From a virus: 20,336 bases of DNA. The notes under the pieces were generated by a model, which worked only from the letters and a program-made list of their open reading frames with translations, was not told the DNA's origin and made no database searches. The stretch lies in IMG/VR virus record IMGVR_UViG_3300031951_001504, positions 1 to 20,336 of that record; one strand, 5' to 3'. The position numbers and the translations under genes were made by a program. Position 1 is the stretch's first letter; every line of letters starts with the position of its first letter. Of the stretch, positions 1 to 6,633 are shown one piece after another.

Positions 1-2
1 GA

Positions 3-236
3 GACTTTTTTAAAGTTCATACAGACTCTTCTAGAAGATATCCAAGACAAGTATCTTCTGTCTATTATCTAAATGACGACTACGAGGGTGGAGACTTATA
101 TTTTCCATTTTTAAATATAACAATTAAGCCAGCAGCATCAGAACTTATATTTTTCCCATCAACAAATTTATTTTCTCACGAAGCAAAGCCCGTATCAAAA
201 GGAGTTAAGTACTCCATGGCCAACTGGTATAATTAA
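3..236 (+). CDS. 2OG-Fe(II) oxygenase, C-terminal part (5' truncated)
   Basis: Open from the window edge in frame 3 to TAA at 234-236; the start lies outside the window. The visible 77 residues hold the core of a 2-oxoglutarate/Fe(II)-dependent dioxygenase of the prolyl-4-hydroxylase-like type: VHTD gives the HxD iron ligands (His codon 18-20, Asp codon 24-26), then YYLNDDYEGGDLYF, then the distal His in FSHE (codon 177-179), and ten residues later Lys (codon 207-209) where the 2OG-binding Arg or Lys sits. The spacing matches the two complete oxygenases at 242 and 1100, so it is the first of three paralogues. The family hydroxylates protein, sugar or small-molecule substrates; the substrate here is unknown. 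Confidence 0.85.
   Translation, partial: DFFKVHTDSSRRYPRQVSSVYYLNDDYEGGDLYFPFLNITIKPAASELIFFPSTNLFSHEAKPVSKGVKYSMANWYN
225..233 (+). promoter_or_regulatory. extended -10 promoter, leaderless for the 242 gene
   Basis: TGG followed by TATAAT (228-233) lies over the end of the preceding oxygenase gene, with 8 bases between the hexamer and the ATG at 242. Transcription would start at about 240. No Shine-Dalgarno sequence lies before the ATG. Confidence 0.55.
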
Positions 237-241
237 TAACT

Positions 242-838
242 ATGAATAAAAAAGAATTAGGCGATAAAATAGTTGTGTATAGTGATTTTTTTGATAATCC
301 AATGATATTTTTAGAAGAAGCAAATAATATATTCAAAAATTTTCCAAACTTAAATTTTAAACCAGCAACAATTAATAACCATGAATATAATACAGACTTA
401 AGGTCATGCACTGTGTTTTCTTTAAATACTCAAAACACAAATCATGACGACATGTTCGGTATTGGATCAAGAAGAGCAAAGATTAATTTAAATAAATTAA
501 TAGATAGAAAAGTGTTTTCTTGTATTAATGATTACATGAAGTCATACGGTTTCACTGTAAAATATAGAGAGCCTTGGGAACTTTTAACATATCAAGAAAC
601 CCAGAAGTTAACCTGGCATTCTGACCATGGAGACGTTCATCCATGTCAAGTTTCATTTGTGTATTACTTTAATGACGATTATGTTGGCGGGGAGGTTGAG
701 TTTAAGGATCATATAGGGACTCCCTATAAGCCTACCGCTGGGGACCTACTAATATTTCCCTCATCTCCTGACTATATTCATAGAGTTCTACCAATAGAGT
801 CTGGTACAAAATATAATGCCATCTCTTTTGCAAAATAG
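242..838 (+). CDS. 2OG-Fe(II) oxygenase
   Basis: A 198-residue, full-length small dioxygenase of the 2-oxoglutarate/Fe(II) superfamily. The iron triad is visible: His126 and Asp128 in WHSDHGD, and His180 in YIHRV. Lys190 in GTKYNA takes the 2OG-carboxylate position, where most relatives have Arg. The jelly-roll core strands VYYFNDDYVGGEVEF and PTAGDLLIFPS are typical. The N-terminal 120 residues diverge from the neighbours and probably set substrate choice. It starts 5 bases after the preceding stop and is probably read from the leaderless promoter at 225-233. Such enzymes are common in phages of aquatic bacteria, where their substrates are mostly unknown. Confidence 0.88.
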   Translation: MNKKELGDKIVVYSDFFDNPMIFLEEANNIFKNFPNLNFKPATINNHEYNTDLRSCTVFSLNTQNTNHDDMFGIGSRRAKINLNKLIDRKVFSCINDYMKSYGFTVKYREPWELLTYQETQKLTWHSDHGDVHPCQVSFVYYFNDDYVGGEVEFKDHIGTPYKPTAGDLLIFPSSPDYIHRVLPIESGTKYNAISFAK

Positions 839-846
839 ATGTACGA

Positions 847-852
847 TATAAT
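847..852 (+). promoter_or_regulatory. -10 element (TATAAT), leaderless for the 859 gene
   Basis: TATAAT at 847-852 leaves 6 bases before the ATG at 859, putting the predicted transcription start on the A of the start codon. A second overlapping TATAAT at 852-857 is too close to the ATG to serve. The TGn extension is absent and no SD sequence is seen. Confidence 0.55.
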
Positions 853-858
853 ATAATT

Positions 859-1098
859 ATGAAACATATAGATCAAATAAGAGAAATAATTGAAAATAAT
901 AAAAAGTCTGGGGTAAACCCAACGCACCTGCTTAATGCAGAAAATTACACAGACGAAAACACGGCACAAAATAGATTTTCAATTTGTCAACAGTGTCCAG
1001 AACTAATAAAGTTAACTAAGCAGTGCAAAAAGTGTGGGTGTTTTATGGCAGCAAAAACTAAGTTAAAACAAGCAACTTGTCCGTTAGGAAAATGGTAA
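859..1098 (+). CDS. Cys-rich zinc-ribbon-like small protein
   Basis: A 79-residue protein. The N-terminal half is polar and probably helical. The C-terminal half holds six cysteines: C43-x2-C46, C56-x2-C59-x-C61 and C74, followed by PLGKW at the end. The paired CxxC motifs suggest a structural zinc site. Its place between two 2OG-Fe(II) oxygenases, and its stop one base before the next start, suggest it works with them, perhaps as a binding partner or as the modified substrate; that is inference. An iron-sulfur role cannot be excluded from sequence alone. The ATG is supported by the -10 element just upstream. Confidence 0.8.
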   Translation: MKHIDQIREIIENNKKSGVNPTHLLNAENYTDENTAQNRFSICQQCPELIKLTKQCKKCGCFMAAKTKLKQATCPLGKW

Positions 1099-1099
1099 A

Positions 1100-1696
1100 A
1101 TGTTAAAAGAAGAAATAGCCCCAGGCATAGTTGTTTATAGTGACGTAATTCCAAATAGCGAAAATCTGGCATCTGATATTGAAGAAGGACTTGTTTCATC
1201 AGGAAAAGAATGGATACCAGCATCAGTAAAAGAAGGGGATAACTCAAAAGTAAATACTAATACAAGAGATACAAGCACATTAGGAATTCCTTATTCTGGA
1301 AAAATATTAGATGATTTTACTAATTTCTCCTCTTCTTTTAATTCAACACTAAACAATATGTTTTTTGAAAATTTTGATAAAATTGAAAAAGATTATCAAG
1401 CATCTTTTGGTATTTATACTACATGGCACGATTCTTATGGAATTTTAAAGTATGGAGTAGGTCAAAAATTTACTAATCACATTGACGACCATCCAGACTA
1501 TCATAGAAGAATTTCGACGGTATATTACATAAACGATAACTATTCTGGGGGAGAAATTAGTTTTCCCAGGTTTAATATCACATTTAAGCCAAAGGCAAAC
1601 CAGATGATTATATTCCCTTCTACATATGTGTACAATCACTCCGTGAACCCCGTGCTTGAAGGAACAAGATATGCAGTAGTTTCATGGATGAAATAG
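1100..1696 (+). CDS. 2OG-Fe(II) oxygenase
   Basis: A 198-residue dioxygenase, the third of the paralogous set and the same length as the gene at 242. His127 and Asp129 (FTNHIDDH) and His180 (YNHSV) form the iron triad, and Arg190 (GTRYAVVSW) is the classical 2OG-binding residue, so it looks catalytically complete. YYINDNYSGGEISFP and KPKANQMIIFPS are core strands. The ATG follows the stop of the Cys-rich gene by one base, with only a weak AGGA ten bases upstream, which suggests translational coupling. The differing N-terminal regions among the three enzymes suggest different substrates. Reaction: oxidative decarboxylation of 2-oxoglutarate coupled to hydroxylation of an unknown target. Confidence 0.9.
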   Translation: MLKEEIAPGIVVYSDVIPNSENLASDIEEGLVSSGKEWIPASVKEGDNSKVNTNTRDTSTLGIPYSGKILDDFTNFSSSFNSTLNNMFFENFDKIEKDYQASFGIYTTWHDSYGILKYGVGQKFTNHIDDHPDYHRRISTVYYINDNYSGGEISFPRFNITFKPKANQMIIFPSTYVYNHSVNPVLEGTRYAVVSWMK

Positions 1697-1698
1697 AA

Positions 1699-1707
1699 TG
1701 GTAGAAT
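1699..1707 (+). promoter_or_regulatory. extended -10 promoter, leaderless for the 1713 gene
   Basis: TGG then TAGAAT (1702-1707) leaves 5 bases before the ATG at 1713. The hexamer is one base off consensus. A second TATAAT at 1707-1712 directly touches the ATG and cannot serve a start there. Confidence 0.4.
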
Positions 1708-1712
1708 ATAAT

Positions 1713-2642
1713 ATGGATAAAATTTTTGTAAGTCTTGCTGCATATAGAGATCCAGACTTAATTAATACAGTTAGAAGTTTTTATGAAAAAGCAAAACATA
1801 AAGATAGACTATTTTTTTCTTTAGTCTCACACGAAGGAGAAGAAATAGACTTTGACTTTTCTTTTATTCCTCCTGAGCAAATTTCTTATCAGCAAATTGA
1901 CTATAGATTAGCAGACGGAGCATGTTCTGGAAGACATTTAGCAAATTCCCTAATGTCAGATAAATATAAATATTTTCTTCATACAGACTCACACTCAAGG
2001 GCAAAACAAGACTGGGATGAAATGTTAATTAATGAACATATTAAATGCTCTACAAAGTGGGGAGAGGATTATATTTTTTCTAAGTACCCACACGGATTTA
2101 AGATATTATGGAATGATTGCGACGAGGGTACGGACGAAATTAATTTTGATAATGAATCATTACATAAAGTTGTTCCAGTTTGGGATGAAACTGAATGGAC
2201 GTATTTATTAAGATGGCAAGATATAGAAGATAAAGAGTATGGAGATAAGGTATATGGGTTTGCAGCAAACTTTGCGTTTGGACCAACAAAATGTTTAATG
2301 AAGGCGCCATATGATCCATATTTGTATTTCTTAGGTGAAGAAATAAGTTTAGGCATAAGGCTATACATGCAAGGAGTTACAATTGTTGCTCCAGCAATAA
2401 ACGCTATTTGGACAAACTATGATAGAGACAATGGCCGTAGAGGTGGATTCCATTGGACTGATAATTCTATGTGGGGATTAAGAGATAAGGCTGCTAGGAT
2501 TAGGCTGAATAAACTATTTAGAGGCGAAGATCTTGGGGTTTATGGCTTACAAGACCATATAGAAAAATACAGAGAGTTACAAAAAGAGATGGGGCTTGAC
2601 TTTGAATCAAAAGATTATGTCAAGCCCATCTACAAAGACTAG
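1713..2642 (+). CDS. GlcNAc-type glycosyltransferase
   Basis: Resembles the GlcNAc glycosyltransferase family PF11397 (related to the Skp1 GlcNAc-transferase). From the chosen ATG it has 309 residues and begins MDKIFVSLAAYRDP, the usual first strand of the fold. An ATG at 1698 would add MVEYN but lies inside the -10 region, so 1713 is preferred. The segment ACSGRHLANSL followed by YFLHTDSHSR carries the DxH-type motif (Asp92, His94) expected to bind metal and nucleotide sugar; DWDEMLI, GFAANFAFGP, LGEEISLGIRLY and WGLRDKA follow in family order. It probably transfers a sugar to a phage structural protein or a host glycan; the acceptor is unknown. Its stop overlaps the convergent lysozyme stop. 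Confidence 0.82.
   Translation: MDKIFVSLAAYRDPDLINTVRSFYEKAKHKDRLFFSLVSHEGEEIDFDFSFIPPEQISYQQIDYRLADGACSGRHLANSLMSDKYKYFLHTDSHSRAKQDWDEMLINEHIKCSTKWGEDYIFSKYPHGFKILWNDCDEGTDEINFDNESLHKVVPVWDETEWTYLLRWQDIEDKEYGDKVYGFAANFAFGPTKCLMKAPYDPYLYFLGEEISLGIRLYMQGVTIVAPAINAIWTNYDRDNGRRGGFHWTDNSMWGLRDKAARIRLNKLFRGEDLGVYGLQDHIEKYRELQKEMGLDFESKDYVKPIYKD
2592..2627 (-). terminator. hairpin, probable terminator of the lysozyme gene
   Basis: GGGCTTGAC at 2592-2600 and GTCAAGCCC at 2619-2627 are a perfect 9-base inverted repeat, with a smaller AATC-AAAA-GATT stem in the loop. It begins 12 bases beyond the lysozyme stop on the minus strand, and five Ts follow about six bases after it on that strand. It lies inside the last codons of the glycosyltransferase gene. 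The U-tract is short and displaced, so strength is uncertain. Confidence 0.5.
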
Positions 2643-3199
2643 TTAGGAAATTTTTCTATCCACTCCTTGGTTCTTGGAGTAATTCCCTTCCAGGCTGTCC
2701 AGTTTTCTCCTCTTTGAGACATACGAAATGCAATCTGTGCATTTACAACTGGATTAAACAAGTCTGCATTGTGATCTAAGTCATATTTATTACGACGATC
2801 TGGACCAAGCATTCCGATCATATTTATTTGAAAAATACCATAAGAACTGTCTCCAGTCTCATGGTTTCCATTGAATGCAAAAGGTCGACCATTACTTTCT
2901 TTTTTAGCAATAGCCCATGCCTCCTTGAGATTTTGACCTTCAAACCCTACTAGTTTTAGTAGATTTTTTAGATCTTTATCAGATAGAGATGTAGCGTTTT
3001 GATATTTTTCTAACTGATCTTCTTTAGCCCTAGAAACACTTTTGGCCACTTGCGTGGCCTCTATAGTCTCTTCAAGCACGATAGTTTTACTATCTAATCG
3101 GTTTTCAGAAGCATTAGCAACGTTTGACCAAACGCCAAACATAGCCAATATGCTGAGTGTGCCAATGATGTTCTTGTTATTATTCATAAAAGTAATCAT
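2639..3199 (-). CDS. secreted lysozyme / transglycosylase-like cell-wall hydrolase
   Basis: A 186-residue protein, the only minus-strand gene. The start at 3199 is set by AGGAGG at 3205-3210, five bases upstream; a longer reading from 3226 would bypass this site. Residues 1-30 form a signal peptide or anchor (polar start, IIGTLSILAMFGVW, then ANA before SEN, a signal peptidase I-like site). A polar stretch follows. Residues 78-186 look like a lysozyme-fold SLT/RpfB-like domain: AIAKKESNGRP with Glu101 as likely catalytic acid, SYGIFQIN at 119-126, then FNPVVNAQIAFRMSQRGENWTAW. It would cleave peptidoglycan, either for lysis after export or for entry if packaged. The sec-type signal favours export from the infected cell. 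Confidence 0.85.
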   Translation of the reverse strand: MITFMNNNKNIIGTLSILAMFGVWSNVANASENRLDSKTIVLEETIEATQVAKSVSRAKEDQLEKYQNATSLSDKDLKNLLKLVGFEGQNLKEAWAIAKKESNGRPFAFNGNHETGDSSYGIFQINMIGMLGPDRRNKYDLDHNADLFNPVVNAQIAFRMSQRGENWTAWKGITPRTKEWIEKFPN

Positions 3200-3221
3200 A
3201 GTTTCCTCCTTAGAAACGAAT

Positions 3222-3241
3222 GACACCTTTTTAGGGGTGCC
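3222..3241 (-). other. small hairpin in the lysozyme leader
   Basis: On the minus strand GGCACC (3241-3236) pairs with GGTGTC (3227-3222), six pairs including one G-U, inside the roughly 48-base untranslated leader upstream of the SD site. It could stabilise the message or tune translation. It has no T-tract and is not a terminator. Confidence 0.35.
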
Positions 3242-3253
3242 ATGTTACTTCTT

Positions 3254-3283
3254 AGTATAACACAATTTAGGGAGGGTAGTCAA
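3254..3283 (-). promoter_or_regulatory. strong -35 / extended -10 promoter of the lysozyme gene
   Basis: On the minus strand TTGACT (3283-3278) is followed by an 18-base spacer ending in TGT and then TATACT (3259-3254). Predicted start is about 3247, giving a 48-base leader. It has the best -35 box seen in the window and runs back-to-back with the plus-strand promoter at 3288-3296. Confidence 0.7.
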
Positions 3284-3287
3284 ATAA

Positions 3288-3296
3288 TGATATAAT
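3288..3296 (+). promoter_or_regulatory. extended -10 promoter for the 3305 gene
   Basis: TGA followed by TATAAT (3291-3296) leaves 8 bases before the ATG at 3305, so the leader would be at most about two bases. No SD sequence is seen: the nearby GGAGGG at 3271-3276 is over 25 bases away and upstream of this promoter. Confidence 0.6.
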
Positions 3297-3304
3297 TATT
3301 CTCT

Positions 3305-3820
3305 ATGGCTGAAATAACTAATAATTATGGTTTGACATATCCAGAGGCAACAGACTCTGTAAATGTGCATAATGATATTAAAAAATTAGCAGATGATGTT
3401 GATGATGCAATATCTTCGCTTGACGCATCAAATGTGCGGGTAAAGGTAATAAATAATTCAGGCTCAACTATAAATGCAGCAAAGCCAGTATATGCTGTAG
3501 GTCACACAAATAATAAAACACAAATTGCATTATTTACTTCAGACCTTTCAGATAATAAACCTTTTCTTGGTTTGACAAAAACATCATTAGCAAATGGTGC
3601 AAGCGGAGAAGTAGTAGTGGCTGGTGTTTTAACAAATGTTAATACAAGCAGTTTTTCCGTAGGAGAATTATTATATGTAGACTCTTCTGGGTCTCTTACA
3701 AATGTAGTCGTAGGCGGAGCAATTGGAATTGTTGCTGTCACAAGCCCAACAACTGGCGTTATTGTTATACAGGCAAAAGGTAATGGAACATGGGGAGCAT
3801 TGAAGGCTGGATTAGCCTAA
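3305..3820 (+). CDS. probable virion structural protein (tail/decoration type)
   Basis: A 171-residue protein with no cysteines. It begins MAEITNNYGLTYPEATDSVN, followed by a short helix (NDIKKLADDVDDAISSL) that may trimerise or attach, then a beta-rich domain (VRVKVINNSGSTINAAKPVY, VVVAGVLTNVNTS, GELLYVDSSGSLT, GVIVIQ) ending in WGALKAGLA. Small beta modules with a 'GELLYVDSSG' hairpin occur in phage decoration and tail-fibre proteins, but I cannot name the family. It heads the structural gene run and opens it with its own leaderless promoter. Function as a virion part is inferred from composition and context. Confidence 0.7.
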   Translation: MAEITNNYGLTYPEATDSVNVHNDIKKLADDVDDAISSLDASNVRVKVINNSGSTINAAKPVYAVGHTNNKTQIALFTSDLSDNKPFLGLTKTSLANGASGEVVVAGVLTNVNTSSFSVGELLYVDSSGSLTNVVVGGAIGIVAVTSPTTGVIVIQAKGNGTWGALKAGLA

Positions 3821-3822
3821 TA

Positions 3823-3831
3823 TGATATAAT
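3823..3831 (+). promoter_or_regulatory. extended -10 promoter, leaderless for the 3838 gene
   Basis: TGA then TATAAT (3826-3831) with exactly 6 bases before the ATG at 3838, so the predicted transcription start is the A of the start codon. The element sits in the 17-base gap after the previous stop. Confidence 0.65.
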
Positions 3832-3837
3832 CAACAC

Positions 3838-4248
3838 ATGGCAACTCTTCGTGGATCAGCATCTTCTTACGATATAGGAAATAAACCACCTAGGATTAAT
3901 TGGACAGTTGTTCGTGGAGACACCGCATCATTTAGAGTATATGTAACAGATGATGAAAAGCAACCATTAAATATCCCAGACTGGAATATTGAAATGGAAA
4001 TTAAAAGACCTGTTAACGCTAGTGATTTAGGAACAATAACTGATGCTGCTACCATAGTTATGACATTAATACCTGAGCCAGACGCAGATGATAAAGATGG
4101 AGAGTTCACAGTATTTTTATCTGCATCACAATCGTCAATTCTTCAAACAGGAGATATCTTTGATATAGAATTATCTACAGCCGAAAATAATTTGGTTTGG
4201 ACGGTTGCTCAGGGCAGCATGATAATTCTTGAAGATGTTACAAATTAA
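3838..4248 (+). CDS. baseplate/tail beta-sandwich protein, BppU-N-like
   Basis: A 136-residue protein. After a short lead, residues 20-130 read as a beta-sandwich of the kind found in baseplate upper proteins: PRINWTVVRGDTASFRVYVT, PLNIPDWNIEMEIKRP, GEFTVFLSASQSSIL, GDIFDIELSTAENNLVWTVAQGSMIILE. The 'RGDT-x2-F' opening and the closing 'G-x-ItI-x2-DVT' style strand are typical of phage structural proteins that dock fibres to the tail. It overlaps the next gene by one base (TAATG at 4246-4250). Assignment is from fold-like pattern only. Confidence 0.65.
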   Translation: MATLRGSASSYDIGNKPPRINWTVVRGDTASFRVYVTDDEKQPLNIPDWNIEMEIKRPVNASDLGTITDAATIVMTLIPEPDADDKDGEFTVFLSASQSSILQTGDIFDIELSTAENNLVWTVAQGSMIILEDVTN

Positions 4249-4472
4249 TGGCATCAGCAACAATAGTAAATAAGAAAAACAATAAACTAAAAGCAATCAA
4301 TGCTATTTCTTATGCTCTTATAAATGTTGCGAATGATACAAGAACGGTAAAAGTAAATGAAACTTTGCCGTTTAGAATAAGATTTACAAATATACAAGTG
4401 CCAGGATATAGCAAAACTAACCCTCCAGGAATTGGTATTGCTGTAGTTGGATTCAACAACTATATTTTGTAA
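4248..4472 (+). CDS. small conserved-looking phage protein, function unknown
   Basis: A 74-residue basic protein whose start codon shares an A with the stop of the previous gene (TAATG), so it is translationally coupled to the baseplate-like protein. It has a Lys/Asn-rich start (IVNKKNNKLK) and one predicted beta-domain ending PGIGIAVVGFNNYIL. There are no cysteines, signal or membrane segment. By position it is probably a virion component or an assembly partner of its neighbour; I do not recognise a family. Confidence 0.65.
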   Translation: MASATIVNKKNNKLKAINAISYALINVANDTRTVKVNETLPFRIRFTNIQVPGYSKTNPPGIGIAVVGFNNYIL

Positions 4473-4491
4473 AAAAAATAAAAAGAGGAGT

Positions 4492-4497
4492 TATAAT
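4492..4497 (+). promoter_or_regulatory. -10 element (TATAAT), leaderless for the 4504 gene
   Basis: TATAAT leaves 6 bases before the ATG at 4504. GAGGAG at 4485-4490 resembles an SD site but lies 13 bases from the ATG and upstream of the predicted transcript start, so it would not be in a message from this promoter. It could still serve read-through messages. Confidence 0.5.
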
Positions 4498-4503
4498 AGG
4501 CTC

Positions 4504-4950
4504 ATGGCAAAAATATCAGTTGATACATTAAAGACAAAGTTTCAAACGGGAGACCGTCCCTCACAGCAAGATTTCGAAGACTTAATTGATACAACCTCTG
4601 CACAGTCTACAGACTTAGGTACGCACGGTAATAATGAAAACACAATTACAGGTATTGAAAATCCAACAGTTATAGATAACTTTAACGCTGTCCAATGGCG
4701 CATGGTCAAATACCTTATATCCATTGCTAAGACTACAGCAGGCGACAATAAATTTTATGCAACAGAATTGACCATCTTGGTAGACGGTACAGATGTAAGC
4801 GTTTCCGAGTATGGAACAGTAGACAACGATGGGAATATTGGCACCATTAGCGTCTCTAGGGTAGGAAACACTGTATCTATTACAGTTACTCCAGACCCAG
4901 CAATTAAGCCAGTCACAGTTCGTTATGCACGAATTGGACTTAAGGCGTAA
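4504..4950 (+). CDS. tail structural protein with fibre C-terminal module
   Basis: 148 residues from the ATG at 4504. An upstream in-frame ATG at 4447 would overlap the previous gene by 26 bases and lie upstream of the -10 element, so it is rejected. The N-terminus (ISVDTLKTKFQTGDRPSQQDFEDLIDT) matches a recurring phage-tail pattern, a short helix followed by a GD-x-PSQ-x-DF-x-DLID turn. Residues 63-148 (VQWRMVKYLISIAKT onward, VSVSEYGTVDNDGNIGTISV) resemble the C-terminal 80 residues of the 544-residue fibre at 4968. It probably sits at the tail tip, perhaps as an alternative or capping partner of that fibre. Confidence 0.75.
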   Translation: MAKISVDTLKTKFQTGDRPSQQDFEDLIDTTSAQSTDLGTHGNNENTITGIENPTVIDNFNAVQWRMVKYLISIAKTTAGDNKFYATELTILVDGTDVSVSEYGTVDNDGNIGTISVSRVGNTVSITVTPDPAIKPVTVRYARIGLKA

Positions 4951-4967
4951 ATAAAAGGAGATAAAAA

Positions 4968-6602
4968 ATGGCAACAGTAGTAAATAAAGACTTTAAGGTA
5001 AAGAATGGTCTTATCGTTGAAGGAACAACAGCAACGGTTGACAATTTTGACATTCTTACAAAGAAAACAGACGATCAGAATTATATCGTCAGCCTGATTG
5101 GCGGAACTGCCACATCAGCAAATGAAGCAAATAAGGTTGTAAAGCGTGATGCTAATGGCAACTTTGCTGCGGGAACAATAACAGCAAATCTTACAGGCGA
5201 TGTAACTGGTAATGCAGATACAGCAACAGCACTTGAGACTGCTCGTACAATTGAACTTACTGGTGATGTAACTGGTTCTGTATCTTTTGACGGTACAGCA
5301 AACGTACAAATTTCAACAACCCTTGATAGCGATTTTGCTACAGACGCAGAGGTTGCTACAGCAAAGGGTGAAGCAATTGCAGATGCAGCAGCAGACGCTA
5401 CTTCAAAGGCTAACGCAGCCCAGGCAGCAGCAGAACTTACAGCATCAAATGCTCTTTCTTCAGCAGTAACAACTCTTGAAGGACAGATTTCCGATGCAGA
5501 AGATGCAGCAAATCTTTATACAGATAATGCTATTACAGCATTAGATCTATCTAATACATACGATGCAAAGGGTGCAGCAGCAGCAGCGCAAGCAGCAGCA
5601 GAGTCTTATGCTGATGAAAAGGTTGCAGATCTTGTAGATGGAGCACCAGCACTTCTTGATACACTCAATGAATTGGCTGCAGCAATTGCTGATAATCCAA
5701 ACTATGCAACAGATGTTGCTAACTTGGTTGCAGGAAAGCAAGATACTCTAACTGCAGGCTCAAATATTGATATTACAAATGATGTTATTTCTGTAACAGG
5801 TCTTACCTCTGCAGAGATTTCTGACTTTAACACAGCAGCCCTTGCAGCAACAGCAGCAGCATACGATATGTATGGTGCAGCAGCAGCAGCACAAGAAGCA
5901 GCAGAAGACTACGCAGACGGCCTTGCAATCAACTACGATGCAGCAGGTTCTGCTTCAACAGCACAGACTAATGCTGAGACATTTACAACAAATGCAATAA
6001 ATGGTCTTGACACAGATGATATTGAAGAGGGAGGAGCAAACCTTTACCACACAGATGCTCGTGCAAAGGCTTCAGCAGCAAATCTTCTTCTCAATGCATC
6101 ACTAACAAATATCGCAATTACAGGTAACAGTACTACAGGTCTTATCATCACCGCAGAAAACGGTGTAGCAGATTCTAATACTGATCAACTTGCAGAAGGT
6201 ACAACAAACCTTTACTTCACAGATGCTCGTGCAGTTTCTGCTCTTGAGGCAGTTACTCCAGACTTTCCTGCAGTAGAGATTGCCTCAGTAGCAAAGCAGG
6301 TGGCAGCAGAAGCATTTGTTGCAACTGCAAGCACAAACACAGCAGTTTCATGGTTGAAGGCAGACTATCGTTCTGCTGAATTCCTTGTTAAGATTGCCAA
6401 CGGAACTCACACAGAGGTTTCAAAGGTTATCTTGACACTTGATACATCAGACAATGTCGCAGTAACAGAATACGCAATGGTTGGAACAAATGGTTCACTT
6501 GGATCGGTTTCAGCAGATATTTCTGGAAATGATGTTCGTCTTCGTGTCACAACTGATAACAATAACTCAACAGTTACTGTTGTTGGAACACTTTTAGCAT
6601 AA
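4968..6602 (+). CDS. tail fibre protein
   Basis: A 544-residue, Ala/Asp-rich, cysteine-free fibre. It starts with NKDFKVKNGLIVEG, an N-terminal tag shared with the gene at 6634. Next come beta-repeat segments (LTGDVTGNADTATALETARTI, then LTGDVTGSVSFDG), then long alanine-rich coiled-coil-like helices (for example AKGAAAAAQAAAESYADEK) between short beta motifs. The turn EGGANLYHTDARA recurs as EGTTNLYFTDARA. Residues 462-544 form a C-terminal beta module shared with the 148-residue protein at 4504. AAAGGAG at 4954-4960, seven bases before the ATG, is a good SD site. A trimeric receptor-binding fibre is likely; the receptor is unknown. Confidence 0.85.
   Translation: MATVVNKDFKVKNGLIVEGTTATVDNFDILTKKTDDQNYIVSLIGGTATSANEANKVVKRDANGNFAAGTITANLTGDVTGNADTATALETARTIELTGDVTGSVSFDGTANVQISTTLDSDFATDAEVATAKGEAIADAAADATSKANAAQAAAELTASNALSSAVTTLEGQISDAEDAANLYTDNAITALDLSNTYDAKGAAAAAQAAAESYADEKVADLVDGAPALLDTLNELAAAIADNPNYATDVANLVAGKQDTLTAGSNIDITNDVISVTGLTSAEISDFNTAALAATAAAYDMYGAAAAAQEAAEDYADGLAINYDAAGSASTAQTNAETFTTNAINGLDTDDIEEGGANLYHTDARAKASAANLLLNASLTNIAITGNSTTGLIITAENGVADSNTDQLAEGTTNLYFTDARAVSALEAVTPDFPAVEIASVAKQVAAEAFVATASTNTAVSWLKADYRSAEFLVKIANGTHTEVSKVILTLDTSDNVAVTEYAMVGTNGSLGSVSADISGNDVRLRVTTDNNNSTVTVVGTLLA
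5574..5602 (+). repeat. GCA trinucleotide tract encoding poly-Ala
   Basis: Nearly pure GCA/CAG triplets inside the 544-residue fibre gene, with a similar tract near 5874-5910. They encode alanine-rich helix and are prone to slippage in multiples of three, which would change fibre length without breaking the frame. Confidence 0.6.
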
Positions 6603-6633
6603 CAAAATAAATAAAAAGAGGGAGTGGTAGATC

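Noticed and set aside
3042-3260. Plus-strand open frame opposite the lysozyme start
   Set aside because: It is the complement of the signal-peptide region; it has no SD site or promoter and its hydrophobic run mirrors the minus-strand codons.
4485-4490. GAGGAG as the SD site of the 4504 gene
   Set aside because: It lies 13 bases from the ATG and upstream of the predicted transcript start, so it is unlikely to act for the main message.
5287-5469. Gln-rich open frame inside the 544-residue fibre gene
   Set aside because: It arises from GCA triplet tracts read as CAG in another frame and has no initiation signal.
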